Positions 46,166 through 56,768 of a DNA stretch of 64,000 bases are shown in pieces. The DNA comes from Hemerocallis citrina (Eukaryota > Streptophyta > Magnoliopsida > Asparagales > Asphodelaceae). Where the stretch lies: positions 184,782,175-184,846,174 of the forward strand of contig CM030362.1 of the NCBI GenBank assembly GCA_017893485.1, written 5' to 3'. Position numbers and translations under genes: made by a program. The notes below the pieces were generated by a model. That model was not told where the DNA came from, did not search any database, and saw nothing but the letters and a program-made list of their open reading frames with translations. Position 1 is the stretch's first letter. Every line of letters begins with the position of its first letter.

Positions 46166-46505
46166 ACGCATCACCAGCCTGAGCCTCCTTGATCTAATCA
46201 ACAAGAGAAGACTGAAGCTGGAGCGCAAGACAACTCCGACCATAACTCGGCAACAAAACCTCCACATCCAACCTCCTCATCTGCTCAATGAGATCACTCT
46301 GCTGAGTAAGGAACATAAATGTCGGTCTCCTGCTCAAAGCATCTAGCACCAAATTTACTTTACTAGGATGGTATTGCAAATTGATGTCATAATCGACCAT
46401 AAGCTCCAACCATCGCCTTTGCCTCATGTTTAATTCCTTCTGGGTTAAGACGTACTTGAGACTTTTGTGGTCTGTAATGATCTCCACGCAGTCTCCAAGT
46501 AAATA
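46166..46505 (-). pseudogene. pol: RNase H end and linker, minus-strand copy
   Basis: '[19 protein letters not shown]' and '[10 protein letters not shown]'-type linker sequence follow the stop at 46506-46508, which falls where the family has Trp-Arg-His. Confidence 0.8.
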
Positions 46506-48103
46506 TTATCTACACAGCTTCAAAGCATAGATTACTGCTGCTAACTCCAAGTCATGAGTAGGATAGTTCTTTTCATGCGACCTCAACTGCCTCGATGCAT
46601 ACACAACGACACGGCCCTTCTGCATAAGAACTGCTCTAAGACCCTTACCGGAAGCATCACAGTGAATTACAAATTCGCTTGAACCATCTAGAACAGTCAA
46701 CACAGGCACTGACGTCAATCTGTTCTTCAACTCAACAAAAGCCTCATTGCACTCACTAGACCAACAAAACTTCTGATCCTTCCCAGTCAACTTAGTCAAC
46801 GATCCTGCAATCTTCGAATAGTCTTGAACAAATTTCCAATAATAGCCCGCAAGACCAAGAAAACTCCGAACTTCGGAAATTGACTTAGGAATAGGCCAAT
46901 CCTTCATAGCTTCAACCTTGGCTAGATCCATAGAGAAACCATCTCCAGAAATAATGTGCCCCAAGAAAGAAACCTGGTCGAGCCAAAACTCGCACTTGCT
47001 GAGTTTTCCATAGAGCCGATTCTCACTCAAAGTCTGCAGAACCACTCTAAGATGCTCGACATGATCTTCCCGATTCCGAGAATATACCAGAATTTCATCA
47101 ATGAAGACCACCACAAATCTATTCAAGAACTGAGAGAAAACTCGGTTCATAAGACTCATGAGTACAGCTGGCTCATTAGTGATCCCGAATGGCATCACAA
47201 GATACTCATAGTGCTCATATCTAGTCTTGAATGCAGTCTTCTGTATATCAGCAGCTTTCACCTTGACTTGGTGATACCCAAAACGAAGATCCAACTTCGA
47301 GAAAATAGCAGCCCCACTCAGCTGGTCGAACAAATCATCGATCCTAGGCAAAGGATACCAGTTCTTCATAGTAACACTATTTAGTTCCTGATAATCCACA
47401 TGTAGCCGACGACTACCATCCTTCTTGTTGACAAAAAGGACCGGAGCACCCCAAGGCGAAACACTAGGTCTGATGAACCTCAAATCAAGAAGCTCCTGAA
47501 TCTGCACCTTAAGCTCTGCTAGCTCAACAGGTGCCATCCTGTAGGGACTCTTCAATATTGGTGCCATTCCATACTGAACATCAATACCGAACTCCATTTC
47601 CCTATCAGGAGGTAAGCTAGGCAACTCATCTGGAAAAACATCTAAGAAATCCCGAACTACTAGAGGCACAGCCTCACAGCCTGAGTGCAATTCCATCACA
47701 CAATCCACCTGTACCACTGCAGTCTTTACTCGGCCAAGGAAAGACTCTCCGACATGATACTCAAATTCTGCTCGATCTGGAATTCTGAAAACAACTTTCT
47801 TGGCACGGCAATCAATAATGGCATGGGCTTCACCCAACCAATCCATACCCAGAATAACGTCGAATCCTGAACTTCCAATGATAATCAGGTTGGCTTTGAA
47901 ATCTGCGTCCCCAATAACAACGAAACATTGCCTGCACTCATAGGAACAAATGACAACACCACTACCTGCCACAATGATCCAAGCCTCAGACATGTTGCTA
48001 CACTTCAACTGATGGCGAGCGGCAAATCGTGAGGAGACAAAAGAATGGGTTGCCCCAGAATCAAAGAGAACACGAGCAGGATAAGAGCAAACGAGGACGA
48101 CAC
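46506..48103 (-). pseudogene. pol: Tekay protease, RT and RNase H, long open frame
   Basis: This is the best preserved pol in the window. It opens with '[19 protein letters not shown]', where the protease catalytic D-S-G is intact, then '[19 protein letters not shown]', RT 'DKKDGSRRL'-type motif, '[19 protein letters not shown]', and the RT catalytic box, which reads FIDEILVYS near 47100. The second catalytic Asp is thus changed to Glu. RNase H '[19 protein letters not shown]' follows. The frame ends in a stop at 46506-46508. It joins gag only if the intron-like segment at 48104-48264 is removed. Confidence 0.92.
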
Positions 48104-48264
48104 CTAAGGGAGCAAAAGACAAGGTGAAAGAAAAAGCAGACAATGAAGGGTAAGGGAAGCAACAATGCAGAAAGATAACGAAAAGAAAGCAAAACAAGAC
48201 CAAAAGAAAGAACAAAGAGAAATCAAAACAACAACAACAACAACAAACAAAAAGCAAAAGATAC
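48104..48264 (-). other. Intron-like segment 2 at the gag/protease boundary (161 bp, GT...AG)
   Basis: On the minus strand it begins 'gtatcttttgc' after 'gagatggcag' and ends 'ctcccttag' before 'gtgtcgtcctcg'. It is strongly T-rich, as plant introns are. Removing it joins the two frames in phase 1 at a Gly codon. If retained, the gag frame runs 54 codons through it and stops at its own last three bases, TAG, which are also the splice acceptor. Confidence 0.8.
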
Positions 48265-49449
48265 CTGCCATATCTCCTTCAGCTGTTTCAGCATCTGCAG
48301 CAGTCAAGTTGAAAGGCTAACCTCTCCACGGAACAGCGATCCTCTGACCGACAATCTGACGCTGAGGAGGAAGCAGAGGCAAAACTGGACCACAAGCTAG
48401 GCCTGCTTGCTGAACAGGACCCCTGGCTGGAAGAGCCACCTACTGCTGCTGCGGACAATCGCATTCTAAATGATCAGCGGCGCCACACCTAAAGCACCGG
48501 CGGTTGACACGCCAACAATTCTTACGCTCATGCCCAGACATATGACAAAAGTTGTAAAAACCACCATTCTGGAAACCAGCAGATGGATACAGAGCTGCCT
48601 TGACCGGATGGGTTGGGACAGGCCTCCGAGCAGGACCACCAGAAGGCCTAGCAGCAGAATGCGGAACAGTCCGCGGAGAAGGAACTAAACCACCACAAGC
48701 CTGCTCCTGAGCTCAAGCTGCCTCAAGAGCTTCAGCATAAGTACGCAAATGGAAAGAGACAAGATGCCTCTTGATATCTTGCTCAAGCCCATTCGTGAAT
48801 CTACGAGCCCTATCCTCTTCGGTAGCCACAAGAACGGCAGCGAAGCGGCTAAGTCTAGTAAACTCAGTTGCGTACTCATCCACTGACCTGGAACCCTGTT
48901 TCAAGAAGTCCATGTTACAACATTGTTTGAACAATTATGTAACAAAATTCCAAAATGGAATAATGACTTAACCTGCTTCAGGGCCATGAATTGTTGTTCC
49001 ATCTCAACTCGAGTACTACTGGAGAAGAACTTCTCCAAGAATTCCCGAGTGAAAGTAGTCCAAGCAATAGGCCTCTCAAGTCACTCGGACTCGGCCATCT
49101 ACCAAATATGAGCCAAATCCACCAGCTGGATTGAAACCACGTCCACCCTATCAGCCTCGGCAACACGTGCCGCCAAGAGCAAGCACTCGGTCCGGATCAA
49201 CAACTATTCAGCCTCCAAAGGCATCTCAGTATTGAAAAAGCGGTCGGGATGCAGGCTCATAAAATCCGTAACTGTTCCCGGACGAGGCGGAAGATTTGCC
49301 TGCACAGGCACAACGGGAGACGAAACCCGGGCAGCTTCAAGAGCAGCCATCACTAGATCGCTATGGTTTTGCTGCTGATTAATCAGCCGCTCAAGCACAG
49401 CAGCGACAGCCTTAATCGGGTCAGGCTGAGAAGAATTCCCACGAGCCAT
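48265..49449 (-). pseudogene. gag: Tekay gag, minus-strand copy
   Basis: The ATG at 49449 begins 'MARGNSSQPDPIKAVAAVL'. 'TVTDFMSLHPDRFFNTEMP' is followed by a stop at the Trp position also lost in the other copy. 'TRVEMEQQFMALKQ' precedes intron-like segment 1 (48896-48972), and 'EYATEFTRLSRFAAVLVAT' follows it. A zinc-knuckle remnant ('CHMSGHERKNC', then 'CFRCGAADH') lies near 48480-48545. '[14 protein letters not shown]' leads into segment 2. Additional stops show decay. Confidence 0.88.
48896..48972 (-). other. Intron-like segment 1 in Tekay gag (77 bp, GT...AG)
   Basis: On the minus strand 'gttaagtcattattcc' follows 'ctgaagcag', and 'cttgaaacag' precedes 'ggttccagg'. Removal joins Leu-Lys-Gln to Gly-Ser-Arg in phase 0. 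Retention gives a stop within the segment ('acttct tga'). Position, borders and branch-like 'ttgtaac' match the plus-strand copy. Confidence 0.8.
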
Positions 49450-49599
49450 AGCGGCACAAAAATCAAAACAATTAGCATCCAGAATCAAAGTTGATAATAA
49501 TTCATTTACGTATGCATGGTTGGTGAAATATTGAGCTGACCCCAGTTCGAGCCAACCTTGTCTAATATATTAGGCAACTAATACATTAGCCAAACCTGG

Positions 49600-49611
49600 T
49601 CTCTGATACCA
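49600..49611 (-). other. Primer-binding site (initiator-Met tRNA type)
   Basis: On the minus strand 'tggtatcagaga', ten bases inside the 5' LTR. Confidence 0.82.
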
Positions 49612-49621
49612 TTAAAAGTCT

Positions 49622-52600
49622 TGTCACACCCCGCTTACCAAAAAAGAATACGGAATACGGATACGCGACTCAACCCAGCGAATGATTTGCATTATCCATA
49701 AGCTGTTCAGGAATCTTTACAACATCTCACAATATAATCAGAGTCAGAAGTAAGAGAGTCAACCAAACATGCATAATTGAATTAATAAACCAACAGAATT
49801 TACTTGAAAAAAATTGTAGTAATCTCAAAAAAATCAGATCTGGATAAGACAAAATCCTGTGTCACATCGCTCAAAATACAAAGTAATCATCCAACTATCC
49901 AAAATACATTATTCAAAGCAACAATAATAGCAATACTAATAAACAAGAAATCCAGCACTAATATCTCATTTTGCCAATGCCGTCGGGGAGCTGACCATCC
50001 TAATCTGCAATTTATATTTGCAGGAGAAGGAATGAGAAAACAAGTACCTGTCAATGCAAGTTACGGGCCACTTATAATGTAGGATACAAGTACATGGGAA
50101 AGCTAAACAAATAGCATGGAATAATGCATAACAGTAATAACTAGCATGAATCAGTAAAACAAAGTCAACTATCATGGTATACTAACAGTACAAATGAATG
50201 TGTCCACTATAGTGTCAAATGGCAATTAACAGTGTCTAGTAACCGTAAGCTCAGTATATCAGTGTAACAGTATAACAATATTAGTTCAACATTATCAGTC
50301 TAATAGTACCAGTCTAACAGTATCAGTCTTATGTTCTAACAATCTTGTGTGTATTACTAACTAGGTAGCACTTCATGCACCCCAAAATATAACACGGTTG
50401 CTATAACAAACACTTTTGCTTTTAGATTTCATAGTGGACCATAATGGGGCAGTGTAGTCAGGTATCAGTAACAGTAGCAGTAGCAGTAAAAGTAACAGTA
50501 ACAGTAACAGTCACAGTAACAATAACAGTATGGAACACTAGTTTCGTTCCAAGTACACGTTTCCATATTTTTCTCTACTAGATCTTCCCTTAAGAAACCC
50601 CGGCTTGATCACTTTTATTATGGTTATCAAAAGACATGGTAGTGAATGAAATAGTATCAAACTAACGTAATACAATCAGTATTAGGTTCAGGGAAACAAA
50701 TAAACATGCATAGATGATATACGATCACATAAACGGGCAAAATAGTATATGTTCATATTCAGGACAGCATGACAGTACAGTACTAAGACAAAGATTACCG
50801 CAACTATAGAAATCCAAATCTGAATCCATCAAAGAATCTGGAAAATAGACTTCCACATGAATCCAGCGATTATATATAAGCCATATAGTAATTCACAAAA
50901 TCATAACTCAAAACTGATTTGAATCCAGAAAACACGATCAGCCAGAAATTAGTAAATCGTATTCAAAGTCAGAAAAACAGCATTAAAACTCCTCAAATAA
51001 ATCCAGAAAAAATCTGGGGATAGTTCCCTTTATGTCTAGTATCAGAATATAAAGTTTCATAATATTCCAGTAAAATTATTTCAGTCAACAAAAATCAGAA
51101 AACCTCAAGAAACGATAGTTTGGCAAATTTGGAATTCCCAACACTGTTGTACGAAAACTGTAATATCTCGTAAACCGTGAAACAAAATCCAAATCCACCA
51201 TAGGGAGAGGAAAATAGACAAAATAATCTAACTATCATATTTCATAAATATTTTCCATACAGTAAAAGAAAATAGGGTGAAAATACGATTCTTTACAGAA
51301 CAGTGAGCAAAATACAGCAAGTATAGCTTTCATAAACAAATATGAAACGGCGTATAAAACACATCAATAAATACACCAAATTCTGGGTAATCCCTAGATA
51401 TCTATAGAAATACTGTTCAAAATTTCAGATCAAAATAATATATTTAGAACTAGTATCAAAATAGTTTAATCATCAAAATCATCAAGAACGAAATCTGGAA
51501 ATAGAATACACCTCTGTAGTAAAATAGCCATAACTCACTCATACGAAAAGGAAATCGATCAAGGTCAGCGGGTTTGGAAAGAAGACAGATTTCTCTACAA
51601 TTTATGTACAATACAAAAATTAAGAATTCTGACCTTAATAGGGTCTAAAATATAAATCAAAACTGATCATTGACAAATACAGATTTTCTCTTGAAAACAA
51701 AACCAACATAAACCACACGAAACTCGTTCCAATCACAATCAAACATGGTATAGAATCTACTAAGTGTCCAAACATCATGAAATAGAGGATAGAACATATT
51801 CACAACCATCATATCATATGGATCTCATCAAACACATAATTTCACCTAATTGTCTCACATATATGAATAGATTAAGAACGGTCAACCCTATTTGTTTTCA
51901 TGTCGATTTTTTGTCGTGAGGCAACTATGGTCAAATAGCACAATAGAGACGAAACCCATCAAAGATAACACACACACGAGTTGTCTCTAGTTACCAACTG
52001 CAGTATAAGCGGTATTTTTGACTTGTATCATACAAAAGAATTAGAGTACAAGTTACTTGCCTTAACCGAAGACGAAAATAAAGAACAACAAGAATAACGG
52101 GAACGGATCCCGGTAATGAACCAATCCACGAACAGAAATCCAAGAACCAATCAACCCACGTGCAAACTACGTGCACGTGCAACCACCAAGAGGAAGAGAG
52201 AGAGATCGGACGACGGGGGGTAGCGGCGGCTGCTGCTGCTCTTGGTGCTGCTGTCGACGTGCCGGAGGACGGCCGAAGGGAGAGAGAGATGAAGATGGAT
52301 GGATGGAGAGGTTCTCGGTGTATGGGGTTGCGGCTAGGGTGTTGCTGATCGGGATTGGGGAAGGTGAAGGCCGAAGGGCAGTCGGGAGGTGGTGGTCGGC
52401 TGGGGATTTGGGGTGTCGGCACGCACAGGAAAGAGAGAGAGGCAGAGGCTGGGATGAGAGAGTTAGGATTAGGGTTTTAGGAGAGAGGGTGAGAGAGATA
52501 TATATATGGGGATTTTAGGGTTTGTAATAGGAAATGGGTATTGGGTTAAAGAGTTGTGGATAGTTTAGGAGTAGAAATAGGATTAGTTCAATATGAGTTG

Positions 52601-52953
52601 ATTATGGTCAATTTTGTATAGGATTCAAAATAGGATTGTAGGTTAATTTGGCTTTGGTGATCAATTAGGGATAAAAAGCAATAGGATTAGGACTAGGGTA
52701 GCCAACCATAACACCATGAACACCCAAGAGCAAAATAACGAGAACAAGAATCCAATGAAGTAAAAGAACAACAATCAATGGAGAACGAAACCAAAAACGA
52801 ACAAATCAACACAAAGAGCTCAAAATTAAACAAAAATCAATATATATTGAAAACAACTTCAATATATGGTCCAAGGAAAATACAAGAGAGTATAAATACT
52901 CAAGAAAGAGAAAAATACACAAAAAATACGAAAAACGAAAAACAGGGGTTACA
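49622..52953 (-). repeat. 5' LTR of the minus-strand Tekay element
   Basis: On the plus strand it runs 'tgtcacaccccgcttacc' to 'aaaaacaggggttaca'. The TATA-like 'gatatatatatgg' lies near 52496-52508 and would drive transcription to the left. Confidence 0.93.
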
Positions 52954-53278
52954 CCTTACCAAGTCCCCCTCGGTAGGGATAGAGATCGTCTCGTCTGCTT
53001 CCGACGTCTCTCTGGCCTCGTTTTCCTCGAAGCTTCGACCCATCCCGTACATTATCCGCTCCGCCTGGTCCCCCGGAAGGTCTCGAACCCTCTGCAGTCC
53101 AGTTAGAACCCCAAGCAACCTCCCGAACTCTCCTAACCTTCGATCCTCTTCGATCCTCATCTCAACGTCCACCGATGTCTGCCCTACAACGGCTTTGCCC
53201 TTGTCGATTGGGGGAACCTGACTAAAGGAACCCTCGGGGGCAAGAAGAGGGGATCTTCCTCGAAGGGTCGATAGACAT
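52954..53278 (-). pseudogene. Tat antisense gene, 5' part
   Basis: The minus-strand reading includes 'MRIEEDRRLGEFGRLLGVL', 'RDLPGDQAERIMYGMGRSF' and an acidic segment ending 'IPTEGDLVR' at the border of the Tekay insertion. An ATG at 53276-53278 is a possible start, but its frame stops after 18 codons and the longer frame lacks a clear ATG. The true start is therefore unknown. The 99-bp array lies directly upstream on this strand. Confidence 0.55.
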
Positions 53279-53540
53279 TCTCTAAAAGAAAATAAGCTAA
53301 GTATAAAGTTACCTCAATTTGACAGCTATGGTCGGAAATCACACCGGAAGACGGCGAAAACTCGTCGGAAGCTCTCACTAAGTAAAAATATCCCCTGAGT
53401 AAAAAACAAGAATAGTGGGTAAATATGAGAGGGGGTGGAGATTTACAAAGACTAAGGTTGGCGGCGCATTTACCAAGGTTAAGAGGCCCCCAACGATGCA
53501 AAGGCCTGGCCCATTTGGTGGAAAACGCGAGAAATTGTGT

Positions 53541-54440
53541 TGACCGGTCAAACGGCCTTGGGGTCGACTGGCCACGTGTCACTCTCTTGTTCGTCCCCGA
53601 AGTCGATTGCCACCGACGTCGAAATGCAAGAAACGGCATTGACTGGTCAACGGTGGAAGGGATCCATATGCCACGTGTCACCCTCCTATTCGTCCCCGAA
53701 GTCACTTGCCATCGACGTCGAAATGAAACAAAATGTGTTGACTGGTCAACGATGACTAGGACCCACAGGCCATGTGTCGCCCTCCTATTCGTCCCCGAAG
53801 TCACTTGCCACGGACGTCAAAACGCAAGAAAATGCGTTGACTGGTCAATGGTGATTGAGACCCACTGCCACGTGTTGCCCTCCTATTCATCCCCGAAGTC
53901 GATTGCCACTGACGTCGAAACACAAGAAAAGCGTTGACTGATCAACGGTGGAAGGGACCTACAGGCCACGTGTCGCCCTCCTATTTGTCCCCGAAGTCAC
54001 TTCCACAGACGGCGGAACGCAAGAAAATGGATTGACTGGTCAACGATGACTGGGACCCACTGGCCATGTGTCGCCCTTCTATTCGTCCCCAAAGTCGATT
54101 GCCACCGACGTCGAAATGCAAGAAAATGCGTTGACTGGTCAACGGTGGAAGGGACCCACAGGCCATGTGTCGCCCTCCTATTCGTCCCTGAAGTCACTTG
54201 CCACCAACGTCGAAACGCAAGAAAATATGTTGACTGGTCAACGATGACTGGGACGCACTGGCCACATGTCGCCCTCCAATTCGTCCCCGAGGTCGATTGC
54301 CACCAACATCCAAAACACGACGAAGCAGGGGCCCACATACCACGTGTTGCCCCCTGGACTTCGGCAAGCTTTCCGAAGTCGATTGCCACCGATGTCCAGA
54401 AAGCAAAGAGAAAGGGGCCCAAATGCCACGCGCCGCTCCC
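53541..54440. repeat. 99-bp tandem array, about eight units, rich in plant cis-motifs
   Basis: 'tgactggtca' starts at 53541 (variant tgaccggtca), 53640, 53739, 53838, 53935 (variant tgactgatca), 54033, 54132 and 54231, with steps of 97-99 bp, then decays. A full unit contains TTGAC-YGGTCAA (two W-box cores in inverted order), 'gccacgtgtcgccctcc' (CACGTG G-box, in some units CATGTG) and GACGTCGAA, sometimes TGACGTC. W-boxes bind WRKY factors, and ACGT cores bind bZIP factors. The array lies upstream of the antisense gene and about 650 bp before the 3' LTR. Confidence 0.9.
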
Positions 54441-55069
54441 CTAGACTTCGGTGAGCATCCCGAAGTCAGTTGCCACCAATCTTCACACAGGCAAAGTTCA
54501 CCTTCTTCACAGCTGTCTGATCATCCAGAATTGCTCGCCGTTGCATGATCAAGGACCCAAATTCGGCCACGTCAACCAGGGTCTGATTCACCTTTCGATC
54601 ATTCAGATCTTCGTGCCAAAGGCTAATGGACGATCCAGATCATGCCACATCATAAATAGGTGCTTAATTTTTTTTTAATTATTAATTCGAATTATTTATT
54701 TAAAAATTGCGAAAAATGATTAAAATTCAGGAAAATTAATTAAAAATTATAAAAAATAATTATAAATTCGGAGAAATATTTTTGAGCCCCTGGGTAAATA
54801 ATTATTGGTTAGAATAATTAATTGGCGCTCCAGAAAAATAAATCATTGCTTTGCAAAATTGAATAAATGATCCGAAAAATAACTAAAGACTCAGGGAAAA
54901 TCACCAAAAGTCCAGAAGAGCCCAGAAGCAATTTTAAGCATGCTACCAGCTCAGGAAAGTACCATTACCCCTCAAACAAGATTCGAACACCCTTTAAGAA
55001 CTCCGATAAAGTCCTATATGCCATTGAAACAACAAAACTACTTCCCAAAGGCTGCAGTACACAATCTTT
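54441..55069. other. Tat 3' noncoding spacer
   Basis: The spacer is GC-moderate, then AT-rich after 54660 ('aattaattaaaaattataa'), and resembles 5030-5200. No coding signal. Confidence 0.6.
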
Positions 55070-55081
55070 AGGAGTGAGGGG
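55070..55081 (+). other. Polypurine tract of the Tat element
   Basis: 'aggagtgagggg' lies four bases before the 3' LTR. Confidence 0.75.
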
Positions 55082-55085
55082 TTCA

Positions 55086-55660
55086 TGATATGGCTAAAAA
55101 TGGGGTTAAATTGGAACCGTTCAAAGTGGGCACGAATCTTAAAGTTACAGGGGCAAGATGGTAATTTCACCTACATACGGGTCCGAATTGGAAACCAGGT
55201 CTCTCCTCTTGGACCCGCTAATCCATGAACGGATCTGTTCGGCTGAGAACGGATCTCAACCCGTTAGGGACCAGTTCAACAGGATAGGAGAAAATCCTGG
55301 CTCATCCTTATCCTGAGGAGGTGGTTCTAACCACCCCTATCCAGCCACACCAGTAAGTAGGGATCCATTCTGATCCTGAAAAAGATCCCTAAGGTGACTA
55401 TAAATACCCCCTACCTCCTACTGTCACAGGTGATCACTCTTTATTTACCTAAGCTTTTTCACCTTTCTTTACTGAGTACTGACAAGAGCGTCGGAGGGTT
55501 CCTCACCGGGATCCATACCGGTGTTTCGAACGTTTGTGCAGGTCTGCGGGAGCACCAAGGAGTCAACTTGTCAACAAGGAAGAATTCAGATTCAGCCCTT
55601 CGAGTTCCTACGAATTAACAAATTCTATCTGTTGTCCCCACACCAGATTCAACGACAACA
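55086..55660 (+). repeat. 3' LTR of the Tat element
   Basis: It starts 'tgatatggctaaaaatggg' and ends 'caacgacaaca', 575 bp. The TATA box is at 55399. GTATA follows as the target duplication. Confidence 0.95.
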
Positions 55661-56310
55661 GTATACAATCATATAATCCAACAAATTGCAAGTGCCTAGT
55701 GAGCTATGAACCGCAGTGAAGTGTGATTTTAACCTGTATCGAAAAATATCGAGGTTCAAGGGATACATAGCTGTATATTGCAAACCGTGAGTCGAAACTT
55801 ACTTCTACAAGTTGCGTTAACTTGTATGTGATGAATCCAACTTACTTGCAAAGTTTCCTAAGTTATGGATTTCGTTTATGTGATTTTCAACCATTTTGCT
55901 CTCTTTTCCGGATCTCGACCGCCTAATATAAATTCAAACTCTATTCAATTTATCTTGGAATCTATATATTTAGTTAGCCTATGTATCCTATCATATAGTC
56001 CAACAAATTGCAAGTGTCCGGTGAGCTATAAACCACATTGAAACCTGATTTTAACCCGAATAAAAAATATCGAGGTGCATGCGATACATGACTATATCTT
56101 GCAAACCGTGAGTCAAAACTCACTTATATAAGTTGCATTAACTAATCTGTGGTGAATTTGACTTACTCGCAAAGTTACGTAATTATGGATGTCATTTGTG
56201 CGATTTTTAATCGTTTCTTTTTCGAAGCTCAGCCGCTTAACATAAATTCAAATTTTATTCAATTTAGCTTTGAATCTAAATATTTAGCTAGCTTATGTAT
56301 GTTATCATTT
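55661..56310 (+). repeat. Tandem repeat of ~322 bp, two units
   Basis: 'caacaaattgcaagtg' occurs at about 55680 and 56002 (322-bp step), as do 'gcaaaccgtgagtc' and 'tatttagttagcctatgtat'-type ends. A third start is suggested at about 56303. The left-flank copy ends at 11914, so the Tat element split this array. A short copy lies at 61318-61400. Confidence 0.8.
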
Positions 56311-56768
56311 CTATATAATAAATTACAAGGCAATTTGAAAAAAAAAAGCAATCAAGTGGTTCTCCTTCAATTGAAACAAAATCAATGGCTCACATTCAAC
56401 CCCCCAAAAGAGATTTTCCATCCAAAAGTCCCCCCCCCCAAAAAAAAGCCTTACTTTATTAGTATATATCATCATCTCTTCACATTTTCATATTTCTCTC
56501 TCTCTCTCTATACCCAAAATTTTAGATTTTCATATTTTAAGTTCCCGAATTGTTCAGACTTTTTATGCTTTTTTGGATTTCTCGTGTAGAAAATTTCACT
56601 GAGTTTCCTGATTGATTTAAAATGCAATATAAGATTTAAATGGATATTCACTCATGTAAATTTCAACCTCTTAAGTTACACTGAAAGTAGCAATTATTTT
56701 TTCAAAGTTCTAAGAAGTTGGATTTTACACCCCCATTTATAATTATTCAAACATGGACTTTTATTTAC
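56311..56768. other. AT-rich DNA; no gene
   Basis: Short homopolymer runs (A at 56339, C at 56430) and a CT run at 56496-56508. No recognised feature. Confidence 0.4.

Larger units (their letters stand above)
41356..52953 (-). mobile_element. Tekay-type chromovirus, full length, minus strand
   Basis: LTRs are at 41356-44675 and 49622-52953, flanked by the perfect duplication CCTTA (41351-41355 and 52954-52958). The primer site is at 49600 and the polypurine tract at 44677, both on the minus strand. Gag, protease, RT, RNase H, integrase and chromodomain lie in order from 49449 down to 44807. It sits only 15 bp beyond the neighbouring solo LTR. It carries the same two intron-like segments as the plus-strand copy. 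LTR copies differ by roughly one base in ten in the stretch I compared. Confidence 0.95.
11915..55660 (+). mobile_element. Complete Tat-type Ty3/gypsy retrotransposon with four nested insertions
   Basis: Both ends carry a 575-bp LTR (TG...CA) and the target duplication GTATA (11910-11914 and 55661-55665). Order on the plus strand is LTR, primer site, gag, protease, RT, RNase H plus a second RNase H, integrase, 115-bp array, antisense gene, 99-bp array, polypurine tract, LTR. The extra RNase H and the antisense gene before the 3' LTR are known traits of the Tat lineage. Insertions occupy 15650-19712, 21327-33379, 37984-41335 and 41356-52953; without them and their duplications about 12.66 kb remain. 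I count roughly 50 differences between the LTRs (about 9%), so the element is not recent. Every coding region I checked is damaged. Confidence 0.95.

Noticed and set aside
53541..54440. CRISPR-like array
   Set aside because: Units of 99 bp repeat head to tail without unique spacers, in a plant retrotransposon.
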